54,902 nt of DNA from Treponema sp. C6A8 (GTDB taxonomy: Bacteria; Spirochaetota; Spirochaetia; Treponematales; Treponemataceae), in NCBI RefSeq assembly GCF_000619925.1, contig NZ_JHVB01000015.1, positions 1 to 54,902 of the forward strand. Direction: 5' to 3'. How positions within the stretch are numbered: the stretch's first letter is position 1; each line of letters begins with the position of its first letter. The notes under the pieces are model-generated. The model searched no databases. It was not told the origin of the DNA and saw only the letters and a list, made by a program, of their open reading frames with translations. Below are positions 7,371 through 16,793 of this stretch, piece by piece. The position numbers and the translations under genes are program-made.

Positions 7371-9494
7371 CTACTTTCTGCGGACAATAAATTCTGTCTG
7401 TTCTTTCTTGGCAATCTTTTCTGCGCGTTTCTTGTAGATTTTGTAAAGTTCGGCCTGAGCCTGGAAAGGAGCCTTTCCTTTTTCAACAGGCAGCCAGCTT
7501 CCGTTCGACTGCAAAACCTGAGCGTTGGTATTGTCTTCAAAGTAAGTGTCCAAAATCATCTTAACTTCCTTGAAGGCATCCTTATCTAGAATCGGGAACA
7601 TAAGTTCGATTCGGCGGTCAAGGTTGCGGCTCATCCAGTCGGCAGAGGCGCAATAAAGTTCAGGATTTCCGCCATTTTCAAAATAGAAAATGCGGGAATG
7701 TTCAAGATATCGGTCTACAATCGAAGTAACTGTGATATTTTCACTCATGCCAGGCACGCCCGGAACCAGCATACAGATTCCGCGGACATTGAGCATAACC
7801 TTAACGCCTGCCTGACTTGCCTTGTACAAAGCGTTGATAACTTCCTCGTGGGTAAGGCTGTTCATTTTTGCGATTATAAGCCCCGGTGTGTCCGGCGTGC
7901 TTCTTTCAATTTCACGCTGAATCATGCTCAAAAGGCGGGATTTAATTGTAACAGGCGCCATTCCAAGATAAGTCATCTTCTGCAGGGTTGAATAGCCTGT
8001 TACCAGATTGAAGAAATTTGTAGCGTCGCTTGCAATTCCAGGATTTGAAGTAAAAAGCGAAATATCTGAATAAAGCTTTGCAGTTTTTGGATTGTAGTTT
8101 CCGGTTGCAAGGTGAACGTAACGGCGGATTGTATCTGCTTCGCGTCGCACAATCATAAGGATTTTTGCGTGAACCTTAAGATTTACAAGTCCGTAAATTA
8201 CGGTAACGCCGGCCTGCTCCAGCTCATTTGCCCAGGCGATATTGCGCTCTTCATCAAAGCGGGCCTTAAGCTCTACAAGAACGACAACCTGCTTTCCGCG
8301 GGCCGCAGCTGCCTCAAGTGCCTTGATAATCGGAGAATCGCCGCCTGTACGATAAAGGGTCATTTTTATTGCAAGAACATTGTCGTCGTCAGCTGCATCA
8401 CTTATCATCTTTACTACAGGGTCATAACATTCGTAAGGAACGTGTAGGATTTTATCGTGAAGTTTAAGAGTATCCCAGTAAGGCTGGTCTTCCGGCAAAT
8501 CGCAGGGATAAAAATGCTCCCAGCGGTCAAAAGACATCTTTCCGTCTTCATCCATGCTTCTAAGTCCCATAAGAACACCAGGATTCAAAAGGCCGTCTGC
8601 CATATAAATATCTTCATCAGAAAGTTCAAGCTTTTCCTTCAGGAATTTCAAAAGTTCAGGACTTTTTCCATTACAAATCATTGCAACCGGGAAAGAAGAT
8701 TTTCGCTGAATAAGAACATCTTCCATGGCGTGAATAAAGTTATTTCCGGCATCTTCATCAACTGCAAAGTCTGCGTCACGAACAACCTTAAAAAGCATGG
8801 ACTGTTCAACTTCAAGGCCAGGGAAAAGCGAGGTACCAAATATAGAAACAATGTCTCCTAGCAGTGCAAACTGTTTTTCATTTTTATTTTCACTAGGAAG
8901 CCAGTAGATATGAGAAATTCCGTCAGGTATTTCAACAAAGGCAATTCGCGGAACCTCATCGCTGCCCTTAAGCGCCTCACCACCCTTTTCCATTTTAATT
9001 CCTTCAATCGGAGTCAAAAGGAAGGCTGCATAAACTGCAAGATTTTTGATATGAGGAAAGGCCTCTGTATCTGTACGCAGCGGTGTCAAAAGCGGATAAA
9101 TATCAGTTTTAAAAATTTTACTGATAAACTCGCTCTGGCTCTGTGTGTATTTTTCCGGCGGAATGTAAACAAGGCCGTTTTTTGCAAGTTCCGGCAGAAC
9201 ATCGTTCATAAGACAGTTCTGCTGCTCACGGATAATCTGATGAGCTCTGGCAGAAATACTTGTAAGCTGAAGTTTTGGAGTAAGCCCCGAAACATCAGGA
9301 AGGTCAGGATTTTCGTACAAGGCGCGTTTTACAGAAGCAACGCGAACCTGAAAGAATTCGTCAAAGTTAGATGTTACAATAGAAAGAAACTGCAAACGTT
9401 CCAGAAGCGGCAATTCCTTTCTCAAACCCTGATACAAAACGCGGGCATTGAATTCAAGCCAGCTCAGTTCTCTGTTAAAATATCTGATTTCCAT
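7371..9494 (-). CDS. ppk1: Polyphosphate kinase 1
   Basis: A 707-residue enzyme that reversibly polymerises the gamma-phosphate of ATP into polyphosphate. The N-terminus YFNRELSWLEFNARVL is the PPK1 hallmark, followed by the head domain and two phospholipase-D-like catalytic halves. The phosphorylated histidine candidate is in KVHAKI (H442), the second histidine is in YLEHSRI (H599), and the YVHLATGNYNPKTA segment is present. Full length for the family (about 690-720). The next gene downstream of the Ppx/GppA-HD gene on the same strand, so synthesis and breakdown of polyphosphate are probably controlled together. Confidence 0.97.
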   Translation of the reverse strand: MEIRYFNRELSWLEFNARVLYQGLRKELPLLERLQFLSIVTSNFDEFFQVRVASVKRALYENPDLPDVSGLTPKLQLTSISARAHQIIREQQNCLMNDVLPELAKNGLVYIPPEKYTQSQSEFISKIFKTDIYPLLTPLRTDTEAFPHIKNLAVYAAFLLTPIEGIKMEKGGEALKGSDEVPRIAFVEIPDGISHIYWLPSENKNEKQFALLGDIVSIFGTSLFPGLEVEQSMLFKVVRDADFAVDEDAGNNFIHAMEDVLIQRKSSFPVAMICNGKSPELLKFLKEKLELSDEDIYMADGLLNPGVLMGLRSMDEDGKMSFDRWEHFYPCDLPEDQPYWDTLKLHDKILHVPYECYDPVVKMISDAADDDNVLAIKMTLYRTGGDSPIIKALEAAAARGKQVVVLVELKARFDEERNIAWANELEQAGVTVIYGLVNLKVHAKILMIVRREADTIRRYVHLATGNYNPKTAKLYSDISLFTSNPGIASDATNFFNLVTGYSTLQKMTYLGMAPVTIKSRLLSMIQREIERSTPDTPGLIIAKMNSLTHEEVINALYKASQAGVKVMLNVRGICMLVPGVPGMSENITVTSIVDRYLEHSRIFYFENGGNPELYCASADWMSRNLDRRIELMFPILDKDAFKEVKMILDTYFEDNTNAQVLQSNGSWLPVEKGKAPFQAQAELYKIYKKRAEKIAKKEQTEFIVRRK

Positions 9495-9539
9495 ATCTCT
9501 GCCTCCGTAAAGCCTTTGAGAATTCCTCTTCTATCCAAT

Positions 9540-11069
9540 TTAAACCAGAATTACGTTATAACCAAAAACGCTCTCAAACATTCCGGCCTTTTCCTGAAGG
9601 GCAATTCTCTCCAGAACCGGATTTTTAGAATTTTTTGTAGTAATTAAAAGCGCATTCTGCTGCAATTTTACAGAAATATCATTAAAAGTCTGAATATGTC
9701 CGCGGTCCATGGCATCTGCAATACGCAAAATTGCCGTAAGTTTTAAAATCAACATACGGTCGGAACGCGGCATCATAAGGAAATTTTCTTCATCCTGAGG
9801 CATCTGGCTTCCCCGGTGATATTTTGAAATCTCGGCAACAATCGAAATTTCACGTTTTGTAAGTCCGAAAATATCTGAATTCTGAATGATATAGGCGCTG
9901 TGGAAATTATGATGGGCAAACTTGATGAAAACTCCTACGTCATGCAAAAGGGCGGCAATTTCCAGCAGCATTTTTGCGTGCTCTTCCAGTGATATTTCAT
10001 CTTTCAGGCAGTCAAAAATCTTTACGGCTATCATACGGACACATTCTGCATGGTTCTGGTCACCGTGATACTTTCTGAGAAGATTTTTTGCCGAAGCAAG
10101 AATCTGCATGTTGTATTCATCCTGCAAAAGTTCGTTCTGGGCAGGATTTTTATTCAAAATTATTCCGTGGCGGATATTTGTTTCAGGAACGATGATTTTT
10201 GTCGCCTTTGTCAGGTTCAAGAAGAGCTGATAAATCAAAAGGCTTACCTGCAAAGTTTCAGCTTCTGAATAGGAAATACGGAAACGTCCTACCATTTCAT
10301 CAACCGAATAATCCTGAACTTCTCGCCTGAATTCATGAAAGCGTTCAATATCGATTTCCCAAAGGAAGGTAGAAATCGGATGGCCTACAAGCAGAGCCGC
10401 AAGGTTCATATCCTGACCCACGGCAATAAACTGGTTAACGTCACTAAAGTTCAGTTCAGTTTCCAGAGATTCCTTTGTATTGTTGATGGATTCTTCTACG
10501 TAGCGGCGGATATCATGGTAAGAAGCAATCTGACCGCCAATCTGATGTTCAATTCGCACGGTTCCAAGACGAAGTGAGTGAACTCCGGCCATTTTTCCGC
10601 CCGACATCATCATGATTTCGGTAGAGCTGCCGCCTACGTTCAGAATTAAAGTGTTATCATTTTTAAAATCTACCGGCTGATCTTTAAGGCAGTCTGAAAC
10701 GGCAAGGTACATCAGTTTGTTTTCTTCGATTCCGTCTACAATTTTTACGCGGAAACCAGTCTGAACAAGAATACGGTCCATTACCGGGTCGCAGTTTTTT
10801 GAATCACGGAAGGCTGAAGTTGCAATACAAATTGCCTTATCTGGAGTGATTCCCCAGCCCGCAAGCTGTTCCTTATAGCGTTTTAAGATTTGAATACACT
10901 GATTTTGAGTTTCCTGACTGATAGCTCCGCTCGTAAATACATCTTTTCCGATTGGAAGCGGATTGTCCGAGCGGTCAAGGATATTCTGTTTTCTGTCTGG
11001 CGTAATTTCTGCTACAAGAAGGCGAACTCCTGTAGAACCTATTTCAATAACTGATTCTGGTGCTGACAC
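9540..11069 (-). CDS. Ppx/GppA-family phosphatase with C-terminal HD domain
   Basis: 509 residues. The N-terminal actin-like ASKHA phosphatase domain shows VIEIGSTGVRLLV (phosphate-1 loop) and NVGGSSTEIMM (second loop), and acts on polyphosphate or pppGpp in relatives. The C-terminal part holds an HD-type motif LLHDVG followed by FAHHNFHSAY and KYHRGS, as in longer exopolyphosphatases. The start is GTG at 11069 with AGGAGG nine bases upstream. It lies between the glycosidase and ppk1 genes on one strand. Whether polyphosphate or the alarmone is the main substrate cannot be decided; the ppk1 neighbour favours polyphosphate. Confidence 0.9.
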   Translation of the reverse strand: MSAPESVIEIGSTGVRLLVAEITPDRKQNILDRSDNPLPIGKDVFTSGAISQETQNQCIQILKRYKEQLAGWGITPDKAICIATSAFRDSKNCDPVMDRILVQTGFRVKIVDGIEENKLMYLAVSDCLKDQPVDFKNDNTLILNVGGSSTEIMMMSGGKMAGVHSLRLGTVRIEHQIGGQIASYHDIRRYVEESINNTKESLETELNFSDVNQFIAVGQDMNLAALLVGHPISTFLWEIDIERFHEFRREVQDYSVDEMVGRFRISYSEAETLQVSLLIYQLFLNLTKATKIIVPETNIRHGIILNKNPAQNELLQDEYNMQILASAKNLLRKYHGDQNHAECVRMIAVKIFDCLKDEISLEEHAKMLLEIAALLHDVGVFIKFAHHNFHSAYIIQNSDIFGLTKREISIVAEISKYHRGSQMPQDEENFLMMPRSDRMLILKLTAILRIADAMDRGHIQTFNDISVKLQQNALLITTKNSKNPVLERIALQEKAGMFESVFGYNVILV

Positions 11070-11090
11070 TAAGCCGCCTCCTGCGAGAAA

Positions 11091-12524
11091 TTATAGCTTA
11101 TCAATAAGCATAGAACATTTTCCTGAAGGAATAGGAAGAGTCTTCTTCTTCTGATTCAAGATATTGATTGTAAAGTAGTAGAGCTTTTCGCTTTCCATCT
11201 GGATTTCCCAACCGCGGGTACTCTTATTACTAAGAATTGTGATAAGGTTTCGCTTGAGGGAAAGATTTTCAATTCCCATGATTTCAAGGTTAGGAATAAT
11301 CCAGTCTACAGTCTTACGCGGCAAAGAAATTGAAAGTCCGATTACGTTTTCAATCATCAAAGCAATTGTAGAAAGTGCTGCAGTCAAAAGATAGCGTGGT
11401 CGGGCAAATGAAGGATCATCCTTCATAGAAGCCTTACCGTCTTTTCCAGGAAGATATGCTTCGTAAAGGTCGCCAGGAACGTTTTCTTCGTTTGGCATAA
11501 GAGTTTCAAGAACAAAGTAAAGGTGACGGATTGCACATTCGCGGGCAAGTTCAAGCTGACCGTAGCGTTCAAGTCCCTTAATTACCATAAAGTTGAAGGC
11601 AGGCATTACGCTACCGCAGTAACCGTTTCCTTCTTCGCTGAAGTTAGGGTTATCAACGCTAAGGCTTGGGAAAGGATGCTCTGTTCCAAATGATTTAGGG
11701 TCGTTCAAATGATTTACAAGCAAATCAGCTTTATCAGCATTAGGGATTTCTGCAAGCATTGTCCAGTAAGCTGCAATTGTCTTTACGTTCAGGCGGTTTT
11801 CATTTTTGTCCAGATCGTAGTAGAAACCAGTTTCATTATCCCACATTAAAGAATTGATACGGGTTTTTAAAGAAAAATACATCTTGCGGTACTGGAAGCT
11901 CAAATCCTTGTCGTTGAGAATATCGCCGAGAGCCGACATGTAAGAAGCGTTAACGGCCATACAAGCGTTGAAGTCAACAGGATAGTAGCAGCCTTCGCGA
12001 GGTGAATTTATCATTGATGAAGCAACGTGAGGAACTGCATAAAGTCCGTTTTCCTGCTTGAAAGTTTCATCCAGCCATGCCATGTATTTCTGCAAAGTTG
12101 GCATAACTTCTTTAATACGGCGTTTGTTTGCAGATTTATGATAGAGGTTAAATTCGGCAAAAGCAAAAAGAGGCAGACCGACACCCTCTGGATTTAAAGA
12201 GTCCACTACCGGTGAATTTGTAACGGCATCATACTTCCAGCGGATAGCGCCATTTTCTTCCTGGCGGGCATAAAAATAGTCAATATTCTTGCATGCATCA
12301 AAATTTCTGTTTGAATAAACTAAGAAGAAAGTAGAAAAGATTGACTCAAACTGATTTACAATAAATTTTGAATTTTCCGGGTATACGAAGAGACCGTTAT
12401 CGGTATCCTGTTCACCGTTTGCCGGATTAACCCAGAATGAAGAAACCCATGACCATGTTTTATTATAAATGTCTACAAAATCCTGATCATAAAAATGGAT
12501 TTTTGGAAAATCATGTTTGTTCAC
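11091..12524 (-). CDS. MGH1-like / trehalase-like (alpha/alpha)6 glycoside hydrolase
   Basis: A cytoplasmic 477-residue protein without signal peptide, with the repeating helical pattern of six-hairpin glycosidases. Recognisable segments are NFDACKNIDYFYARQEENGAIRW, YMAWLDETFKQENGLY, LMWDNETGFYYDLDKNENR and GNGYCGSVMPAFNFMVIKGL, typical of the GH37/GH63/MGH1-like clan. The catalytic acids cannot be assigned with certainty by eye. The start is GTG at 12524 with AGGAG six bases upstream. It precedes the ppx/ppk genes on the same strand, possibly as a carbon/phosphate storage cluster. The exact sugar substrate is unknown. Confidence 0.75.
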   Translation of the reverse strand: MNKHDFPKIHFYDQDFVDIYNKTWSWVSSFWVNPANGEQDTDNGLFVYPENSKFIVNQFESIFSTFFLVYSNRNFDACKNIDYFYARQEENGAIRWKYDAVTNSPVVDSLNPEGVGLPLFAFAEFNLYHKSANKRRIKEVMPTLQKYMAWLDETFKQENGLYAVPHVASSMINSPREGCYYPVDFNACMAVNASYMSALGDILNDKDLSFQYRKMYFSLKTRINSLMWDNETGFYYDLDKNENRLNVKTIAAYWTMLAEIPNADKADLLVNHLNDPKSFGTEHPFPSLSVDNPNFSEEGNGYCGSVMPAFNFMVIKGLERYGQLELARECAIRHLYFVLETLMPNEENVPGDLYEAYLPGKDGKASMKDDPSFARPRYLLTAALSTIALMIENVIGLSISLPRKTVDWIIPNLEIMGIENLSLKRNLITILSNKSTRGWEIQMESEKLYYFTINILNQKKKTLPIPSGKCSMLIDKL

Positions 12525-12782
12525 AAAGAACTCCTACTTTTACTTTGATGTATTAACTAACTTGCAAATCAAAAGCGTAAAATATCGTATCTACTAATAT
12601 AACACAGAATTTGCAAAAAAGTTTAAAAATTATAAAAAAATCTCAAATTTTTGCAAGAGGGCGAGCAGGCCAATACAAAGATAAAGTAATCTCTGAAAAA
12701 TTATTAAAACTTCTTAAATTTTTTTTCAAAATTTTTGTCAAAACAACAATGTCAGAGGGAGTGTATATATAGAGGTTTTAAT

Positions 12783-14363
12783 ATGAAGATTTTTTCGTTT
12801 TCTCCCTTTGGCTATGAAGGGGCACTGGTTAATGTTGAGGTTGATTTGAGGCGCGGGATTCCCGCTGTTGATATTGTAGGGCTGGCAGACAGCGCGGTAA
12901 AGGAGTCCAGGGAAAGAATGCAGGCAGCAATCAGAAACTGCGGCTTTGATTTTCCGCCGGAGCGGGTTTTGATTTCCCTTAGTCCTGCTGATTTGAAAAA
13001 GGAAGGCGCCGGCTTTGACCTTCCGATTGCCCTTGCGGTTCTTGCGGCTAATGCTGAGAAAAACGGCGAAATGGATTTTATCCAGGCTCCTGTTCTTGTA
13101 ATGGGGGAACTGGAGCTTTCAGGAAAAATCCGTCCGATTAGAGGAGTAAATGCGGCGGTTTCTACGGCAGCTTCCTGCGGAATCGGGATTTGTATTGTCC
13201 CGGAACAGAATGCTGATGAAGCCCGTGAAGTAAGCGGTGTTCAGGTTTACGGCGCAGATTCCCTTGAAAATGCTGTCCGAGCTCTGAAAGATATTTCTTT
13301 TTATAAAACAGGAAGCGGAAAAAATGAATCTGAAGATTTTGTTCCTAAAGGCTGCAGCCAGGTTGACGGTATTTTGTTTCAGGAAGATTTGGAAGGCTTT
13401 GAATTTGCTGACATTAAAGGCCAGTACAAACTGATAAGGGCTCTTGAGATTGCTGCCTGCGGAGGACACAACCTTCTGGCTTTAGGGGCGCCCGGCTGCG
13501 GAAAAACCATGGCAATTCAGAAATTTCCTGCGATAAATCCTGCAATGACAATAGAAGAAGCCCATTCCGTTACCCGCATCTGGTCGATAGCAGGCCTGAT
13601 AAAACCGAGCCAACCGCTTATACGACTGCCGCCATTCCGTATTCCCCACCAGACGGCGAGTATAGAAGGCATTTGCGGTGGCGGGGTAAACTGCCGTCCG
13701 GGTGAAATTTCCCTGGCCCATAATGGTGTCCTTTTTCTGGATGAGGCAGCGGAATTCCGTAGCACTGTACTGCAGATGCTGAGAGTGCCGCTTGAAAACG
13801 GCAGCATAAGTCTTTGCCGGGCAGGAAGAACTACAACTTACCCGGCCAACTTCCAGCTTTTTATGGCAGTAAATCCCTGCCCCTGCGGCAACTTCGGATC
13901 AAAAACAAAAATCTGTCTTTGCAGCGCAAAAAGCGTCGAACAATACTGGAAAAAGTTTTCTGCCCCACTTTTAGACCGAATTGATTTGCGGGTTTTTGTT
14001 GATAACGAGGAAGACGGCATTAACAGTGAAAATCAGTCCCGTGAAGAACTGAAAACAACTGCTGAAATCAGAGAAAAGATTGCAGCCGGCATCAAGTTTA
14101 TGATGCGCCGTCAGAATATGAAAAATGCCAAACTGGGACCTGAAGGAATAGCTCAGTTCTGCATTCAGGAAGACGCAAGCAAGGGTGTCCTTAATGCCGC
14201 CATCAACCGCTACGGCTTCTCCCCCCGCCTGACCGCCAGCTGCATTAAAGTCGCCCGCACCATCGCCGACCTGGCCCAAAGCGAAAAAATCCGCCCCGTC
14301 CACATGCGCGAGTCTGTAGACTACCATAAGTTATGCTGCAACATGGTGCCGGAGCTCGATTAG
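12783..14363 (+). CDS. comM: YifB/ComM-type Mg-chelatase-like AAA+ ATPase
   Basis: 526 residues from the ATG at 12783, which has AGAGG about eight bases upstream. The frame is open to 12735, but that extension is in an AT-rich leader. The N-terminal Lon-protease-like domain (residues 1-170, FSPFGYEGALVNVEVDLRRG) is followed by a Mg-chelatase AAA+ domain: Walker A ALGAPGCGKT near 253-262, Walker B VLFLDEAAEF and sensor segment NPCPCGNFG. A C-terminal Mg_chelatase_C domain is present. In naturally competent bacteria ComM is a branch-migration helicase that helps integrate taken-up DNA. Here the role is inferred from the family only. A small hairpin GAAGAC/GTCTTC follows the stop. Confidence 0.92.
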   Translation: MKIFSFSPFGYEGALVNVEVDLRRGIPAVDIVGLADSAVKESRERMQAAIRNCGFDFPPERVLISLSPADLKKEGAGFDLPIALAVLAANAEKNGEMDFIQAPVLVMGELELSGKIRPIRGVNAAVSTAASCGIGICIVPEQNADEAREVSGVQVYGADSLENAVRALKDISFYKTGSGKNESEDFVPKGCSQVDGILFQEDLEGFEFADIKGQYKLIRALEIAACGGHNLLALGAPGCGKTMAIQKFPAINPAMTIEEAHSVTRIWSIAGLIKPSQPLIRLPPFRIPHQTASIEGICGGGVNCRPGEISLAHNGVLFLDEAAEFRSTVLQMLRVPLENGSISLCRAGRTTTYPANFQLFMAVNPCPCGNFGSKTKICLCSAKSVEQYWKKFSAPLLDRIDLRVFVDNEEDGINSENQSREELKTTAEIREKIAAGIKFMMRRQNMKNAKLGPEGIAQFCIQEDASKGVLNAAINRYGFSPRLTASCIKVARTIADLAQSEKIRPVHMRESVDYHKLCCNMVPELD

Positions 14364-14366
14364 TGG

Positions 14367-14386
14367 GAAGACGAGTTCAAGTCTTC
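14367..14386 (+). terminator. Small hairpin after the comM-like gene
   Basis: GAAGAC-gagttcaa-GTCTTC immediately after the stop codon. No clear T-run follows for about 30 bases, so it may be a transcript-end stabiliser and not a true intrinsic terminator. Confidence 0.4.
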
Positions 14387-14432
14387 TGACAATTGTAAGT
14401 TGTGTTGAGTTAAATAAAAAAAACTCCCAAAC

Positions 14433-14505
14433 AACATTTGCTCTGCAAATGTTAAACGAACGTAAGCCACGTTCGGAAGTTGGAAGTTTTTATTACGACG
14501 TTCGT
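14433..14505 (+). repeat. Structured repeat family 2, copy 1 (73 nt)
   Basis: Two stems: AACATTTGC-tct-GCAAATGTT at the left, then ACGAACGT (14456-14463) pairing with ACGTTCGT (14498-14505) around an A/T-rich loop that contains GAAGTT-like segments. A second copy of exactly the same 73-nt length lies at 36523-36595; both stems differ there but are still perfectly paired. Confidence 0.8.
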
Positions 14506-14506
14506 A

Positions 14507-14528
14507 TACCGGAGAAGAGACTTGAACT
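14507..14528 (-). repeat. 22-bp duplication of the 3' end of tRNA-Leu (att-like)
   Basis: Identical over 22 bp to the T-arm/acceptor end of the tRNA-Leu gene (14693-14714), in the same orientation and 186 bp away. The identity stops sharply on both sides. Such duplications usually mark integrase crossover sites in tRNA 3' ends, but no integrase gene is in the interval. Confidence 0.7.
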
Positions 14529-14629
14529 AGCCGATAATCGGAAATCCGTAAAAAAACGAGCCGAAAGGGTCGTTTTAGGATTATCCTACAATCGGCTCAG
14601 AGCGAGGGTAACCGAGCGAGAGTTCAAGT
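14518..14629. repeat. Long imperfect hairpin between tRNA-Leu 3'-end copies
   Basis: ACTTGAACT at 14518-14526 pairs with AGTTCAAGT at 14621-14629. Further in, AGCCGAT pairs with ATCGGCT and ACGA-gccgaaagg-TCGT forms a central hairpin; GCGAGGGTAACCGAGCG is a partial palindrome. The 14364-14692 interval holds no credible gene: a 68-codon open frame at 14449-14655 runs through these repeats and is rejected. Confidence 0.55.
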
Positions 14630-14651
14630 CGGTCACATACAAAACGCGTTG

Positions 14652-14689
14652 TTAAATAAAAAAAGCTTTCTCAAACACTGAGAAAGCTT
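14652..14689 (-). terminator. Intrinsic terminator of tRNA-Leu
   Basis: On the minus strand, AAGCTTTCTCA-gtgtt-TGAGAAAGCTT followed by a T-run (TTTTTTTATTT), starting a few bases after the tRNA 3' end. Confidence 0.88.
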
Positions 14690-14692
14690 AGC

Positions 14693-14775
14693 TACCGGAG
14701 AAGAGACTTGAACTCTTACGCCATCGCTGACAAAAGATTTTGAGTCTTTCGTGTCTACCATTCCACCACTCCGGC
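14693..14775 (-). tRNA. tRNA-Leu (anticodon CAA)
   Basis: An 83-nt class II tRNA read on the minus strand: acceptor stem GCCGGAG/CTCCGGT with discriminator A, D-arm with GGTGGAATGGTAGACAC, anticodon stem AAAGA/TCTTT around the loop CTCAAAA (anticodon CAA, codon TTG), a long variable arm typical of leucine tRNAs, and T-loop GTTCAAGTC. CCA is not encoded. A terminator follows. The 22-bp copy of its 3' end lies downstream. Confidence 0.95.
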
Positions 14776-14822
14776 GAATGTTTGCAAAATATATCATAAT
14801 TAAAAGGGTTTTTCAAGTGCTT

Positions 14823-16793
14823 ATGAGCTGTTATAATAATTATGTGAAAATAAAGTCAAATGCTTTTGTGGGCGCCCAGCCGGAACTTGTTCTGAATACA
14901 GTTTTCGGTTACAACTCTTTCAGACCATCACAAAAGAACATAATCCAGAGCATATTAAATAAAAAAGATACACTTGCCATCATGCCGACCGGCGGCGGAA
15001 AATCAATCTGCTACCAGATTCCGGCTCTTATTCTTGAAGGCATTACAATTGTCGTTTCCCCTCTGATTTCCCTGATGCAGGATCAGGTTGCGGCACTGGA
15101 AGCCTGGGGCATTCACTCAGTATTTTTGAACAGCGCCCTGGAATCTCAGGAATATTTTAAGGCAATAGAAGACATTATCCGCGGAGACGTAAAAATCCTT
15201 TATATTTCCCCTGAAAAGCTTTCAACCGGACGAATACGAGAGCTTTTCAGTCAGAATAATCTTCAGGTCAGCTGCATCACCGTGGACGAAGCCCATTGTG
15301 TTTCCCAGTGGGGACACGACTTCCGCCCTGATTATATGGAAATCAGCACAATCCGCCGCTACTTCCCCAAAGCTGTAATGGTCGGGCTTACCGCAACTGC
15401 CACCGACAACGTACGACAGGACATCATCAAAAACCTTATGATGAAGGATCCGGCTGTTTTTATCTCAAGCTTCAACCGTGAAAATATCTTTCTGGAAGTT
15501 CAGAGTAAAAGGCGGGGACAGGGAGCAATTCAGCAGGTAATCAGTTATATAGAAAAACATAGAGGCGAAAGTGGAATTGTCTACTGTAATTCCCGCAAGC
15601 AGGTTGATGAAATGGCAGATATTCTTTCCACCATGAATTTATCTGTCGGAAATTACCACGCGGGCCTGTCCGATGAAATCCGCGCCAAAAATCAGGAACT
15701 TTTTGTAAAAGACGAAATCCAGATCATGGTTGCAACGATTGCCTTTGGCATGGGAATTGATAAACCCAACGTCCGCTACGTAATCAACTTTGACCTGCCT
15801 AAATCTATAGAAGAATATTATCAGGAAATAGGCCGTGCCGGACGAGACGGACTTCCTTCATCTGCGCTGCTTTTATACAGCCTGGGTGACATTCATAAAA
15901 TCCGCTGGTTCTTTGAAGACTCCGCAAACCCGGAACAGGCTGAAAAGCTCCTGCAGAGTATGATAAAGTTTGCAGCTTCAAATACCTGCCGCAGAAGAAC
16001 TCTTCTTGCTTACTTTGGCGAAAAATACCAGCCCTCTGAGGCAAATGCCGAATGCTGCTGCGACATCTGTAAAACTTACGGCGGAAAAATCCCCCTTACC
16101 GACATGACAATCCCGGTTCAAAAACTTCTATCCTGCATCATCAGGACAAAGGAACGTTTTGGCGCCTCTTACGTGATTGACGTTCTTCTTGGTTCACGGG
16201 AAAAACGCATTCTTGAAAACGAACATAATTTTTTAAGCACCTGGGGAATCGGGCGGGAACTTTCCAAGGATGACTGGTTTAATCTAGTGGAAGTGCTGAT
16301 TCAGGAGCACATTCTGATTAAAAGCGGCGATTACAATATTCTGCAGATTACACCTAAGGGTTACGACCTTCTTTCTTCGCGCGAAAAAGTTGAGCTTTCG
16401 TTTGTGCCGGCACAGAAGGGCGCGGCGAAAGATAAGTCTTCTTCCGCAGTGGCAGACAGCCTCACATACGGGGAAGACAGGCCGTCTCTGGCATTTCCAA
16501 AACCTCAGAAAAAATCATCCTATATCGTTCATAAAAGGTCAGATAATATTGTCGCAGAAAAACCATCCGCTGACGACCCGCAGGCAGAAATCATCATCTC
16601 GAAATTAAAGGAATGGAGAAAAAAGAAATCCAGCGATATGAATGTTCCGCCTTACGTTATTTTTGGCGACAAGACAATATATGACATCGCGGCAAAAAAG
16701 CCTTCGTCAAAATCTGAACTTTTAAAAATATACGGCCTTGGTTCCGTAAAGGTTGAAAACTTCGGAAACTCGATTCTTGCGCTGATGGACTAG
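14823..16793 (+). CDS. recQ: ATP-dependent DNA helicase RecQ
   Basis: About 656 residues from the ATG at 14823; an upstream open extension overlaps the tRNA gene and is discarded. No strong ribosome site is visible. SF2 helicase motifs: FGYNSFRPSQ (motif 0), MPTGGGKSICYQIPA (Walker A), VDEAHCVSQWGHDFRPDY (DEAH and aromatic-rich loop), GLTATAT, and QEIGRAGRDGLPS (motif VI). The RQC zinc-binding cysteines follow (CRRRTLLAYFGE, then CCCDIC). The C-terminus carries an HRDC domain ending with GLGSVKVENFGNSIL. Acts in recombination and fork repair. Its TAG stop overlaps the TAG of the convergent gene within one CTAG. Confidence 0.95.
   Translation: MSCYNNYVKIKSNAFVGAQPELVLNTVFGYNSFRPSQKNIIQSILNKKDTLAIMPTGGGKSICYQIPALILEGITIVVSPLISLMQDQVAALEAWGIHSVFLNSALESQEYFKAIEDIIRGDVKILYISPEKLSTGRIRELFSQNNLQVSCITVDEAHCVSQWGHDFRPDYMEISTIRRYFPKAVMVGLTATATDNVRQDIIKNLMMKDPAVFISSFNRENIFLEVQSKRRGQGAIQQVISYIEKHRGESGIVYCNSRKQVDEMADILSTMNLSVGNYHAGLSDEIRAKNQELFVKDEIQIMVATIAFGMGIDKPNVRYVINFDLPKSIEEYYQEIGRAGRDGLPSSALLLYSLGDIHKIRWFFEDSANPEQAEKLLQSMIKFAASNTCRRRTLLAYFGEKYQPSEANAECCCDICKTYGGKIPLTDMTIPVQKLLSCIIRTKERFGASYVIDVLLGSREKRILENEHNFLSTWGIGRELSKDDWFNLVEVLIQEHILIKSGDYNILQITPKGYDLLSSREKVELSFVPAQKGAAKDKSSSAVADSLTYGEDRPSLAFPKPQKKSSYIVHKRSDNIVAEKPSADDPQAEIIISKLKEWRKKKSSDMNVPPYVIFGDKTIYDIAAKKPSSKSELLKIYGLGSVKVENFGNSILALMD

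Noticed and set aside
14449..14655. 68-codon open frame between the comM-like gene and tRNA-Leu
   Set aside because: It runs through the 73-nt repeat, the tRNA duplication and the long hairpin, has no ribosome site and has repeat-driven composition.
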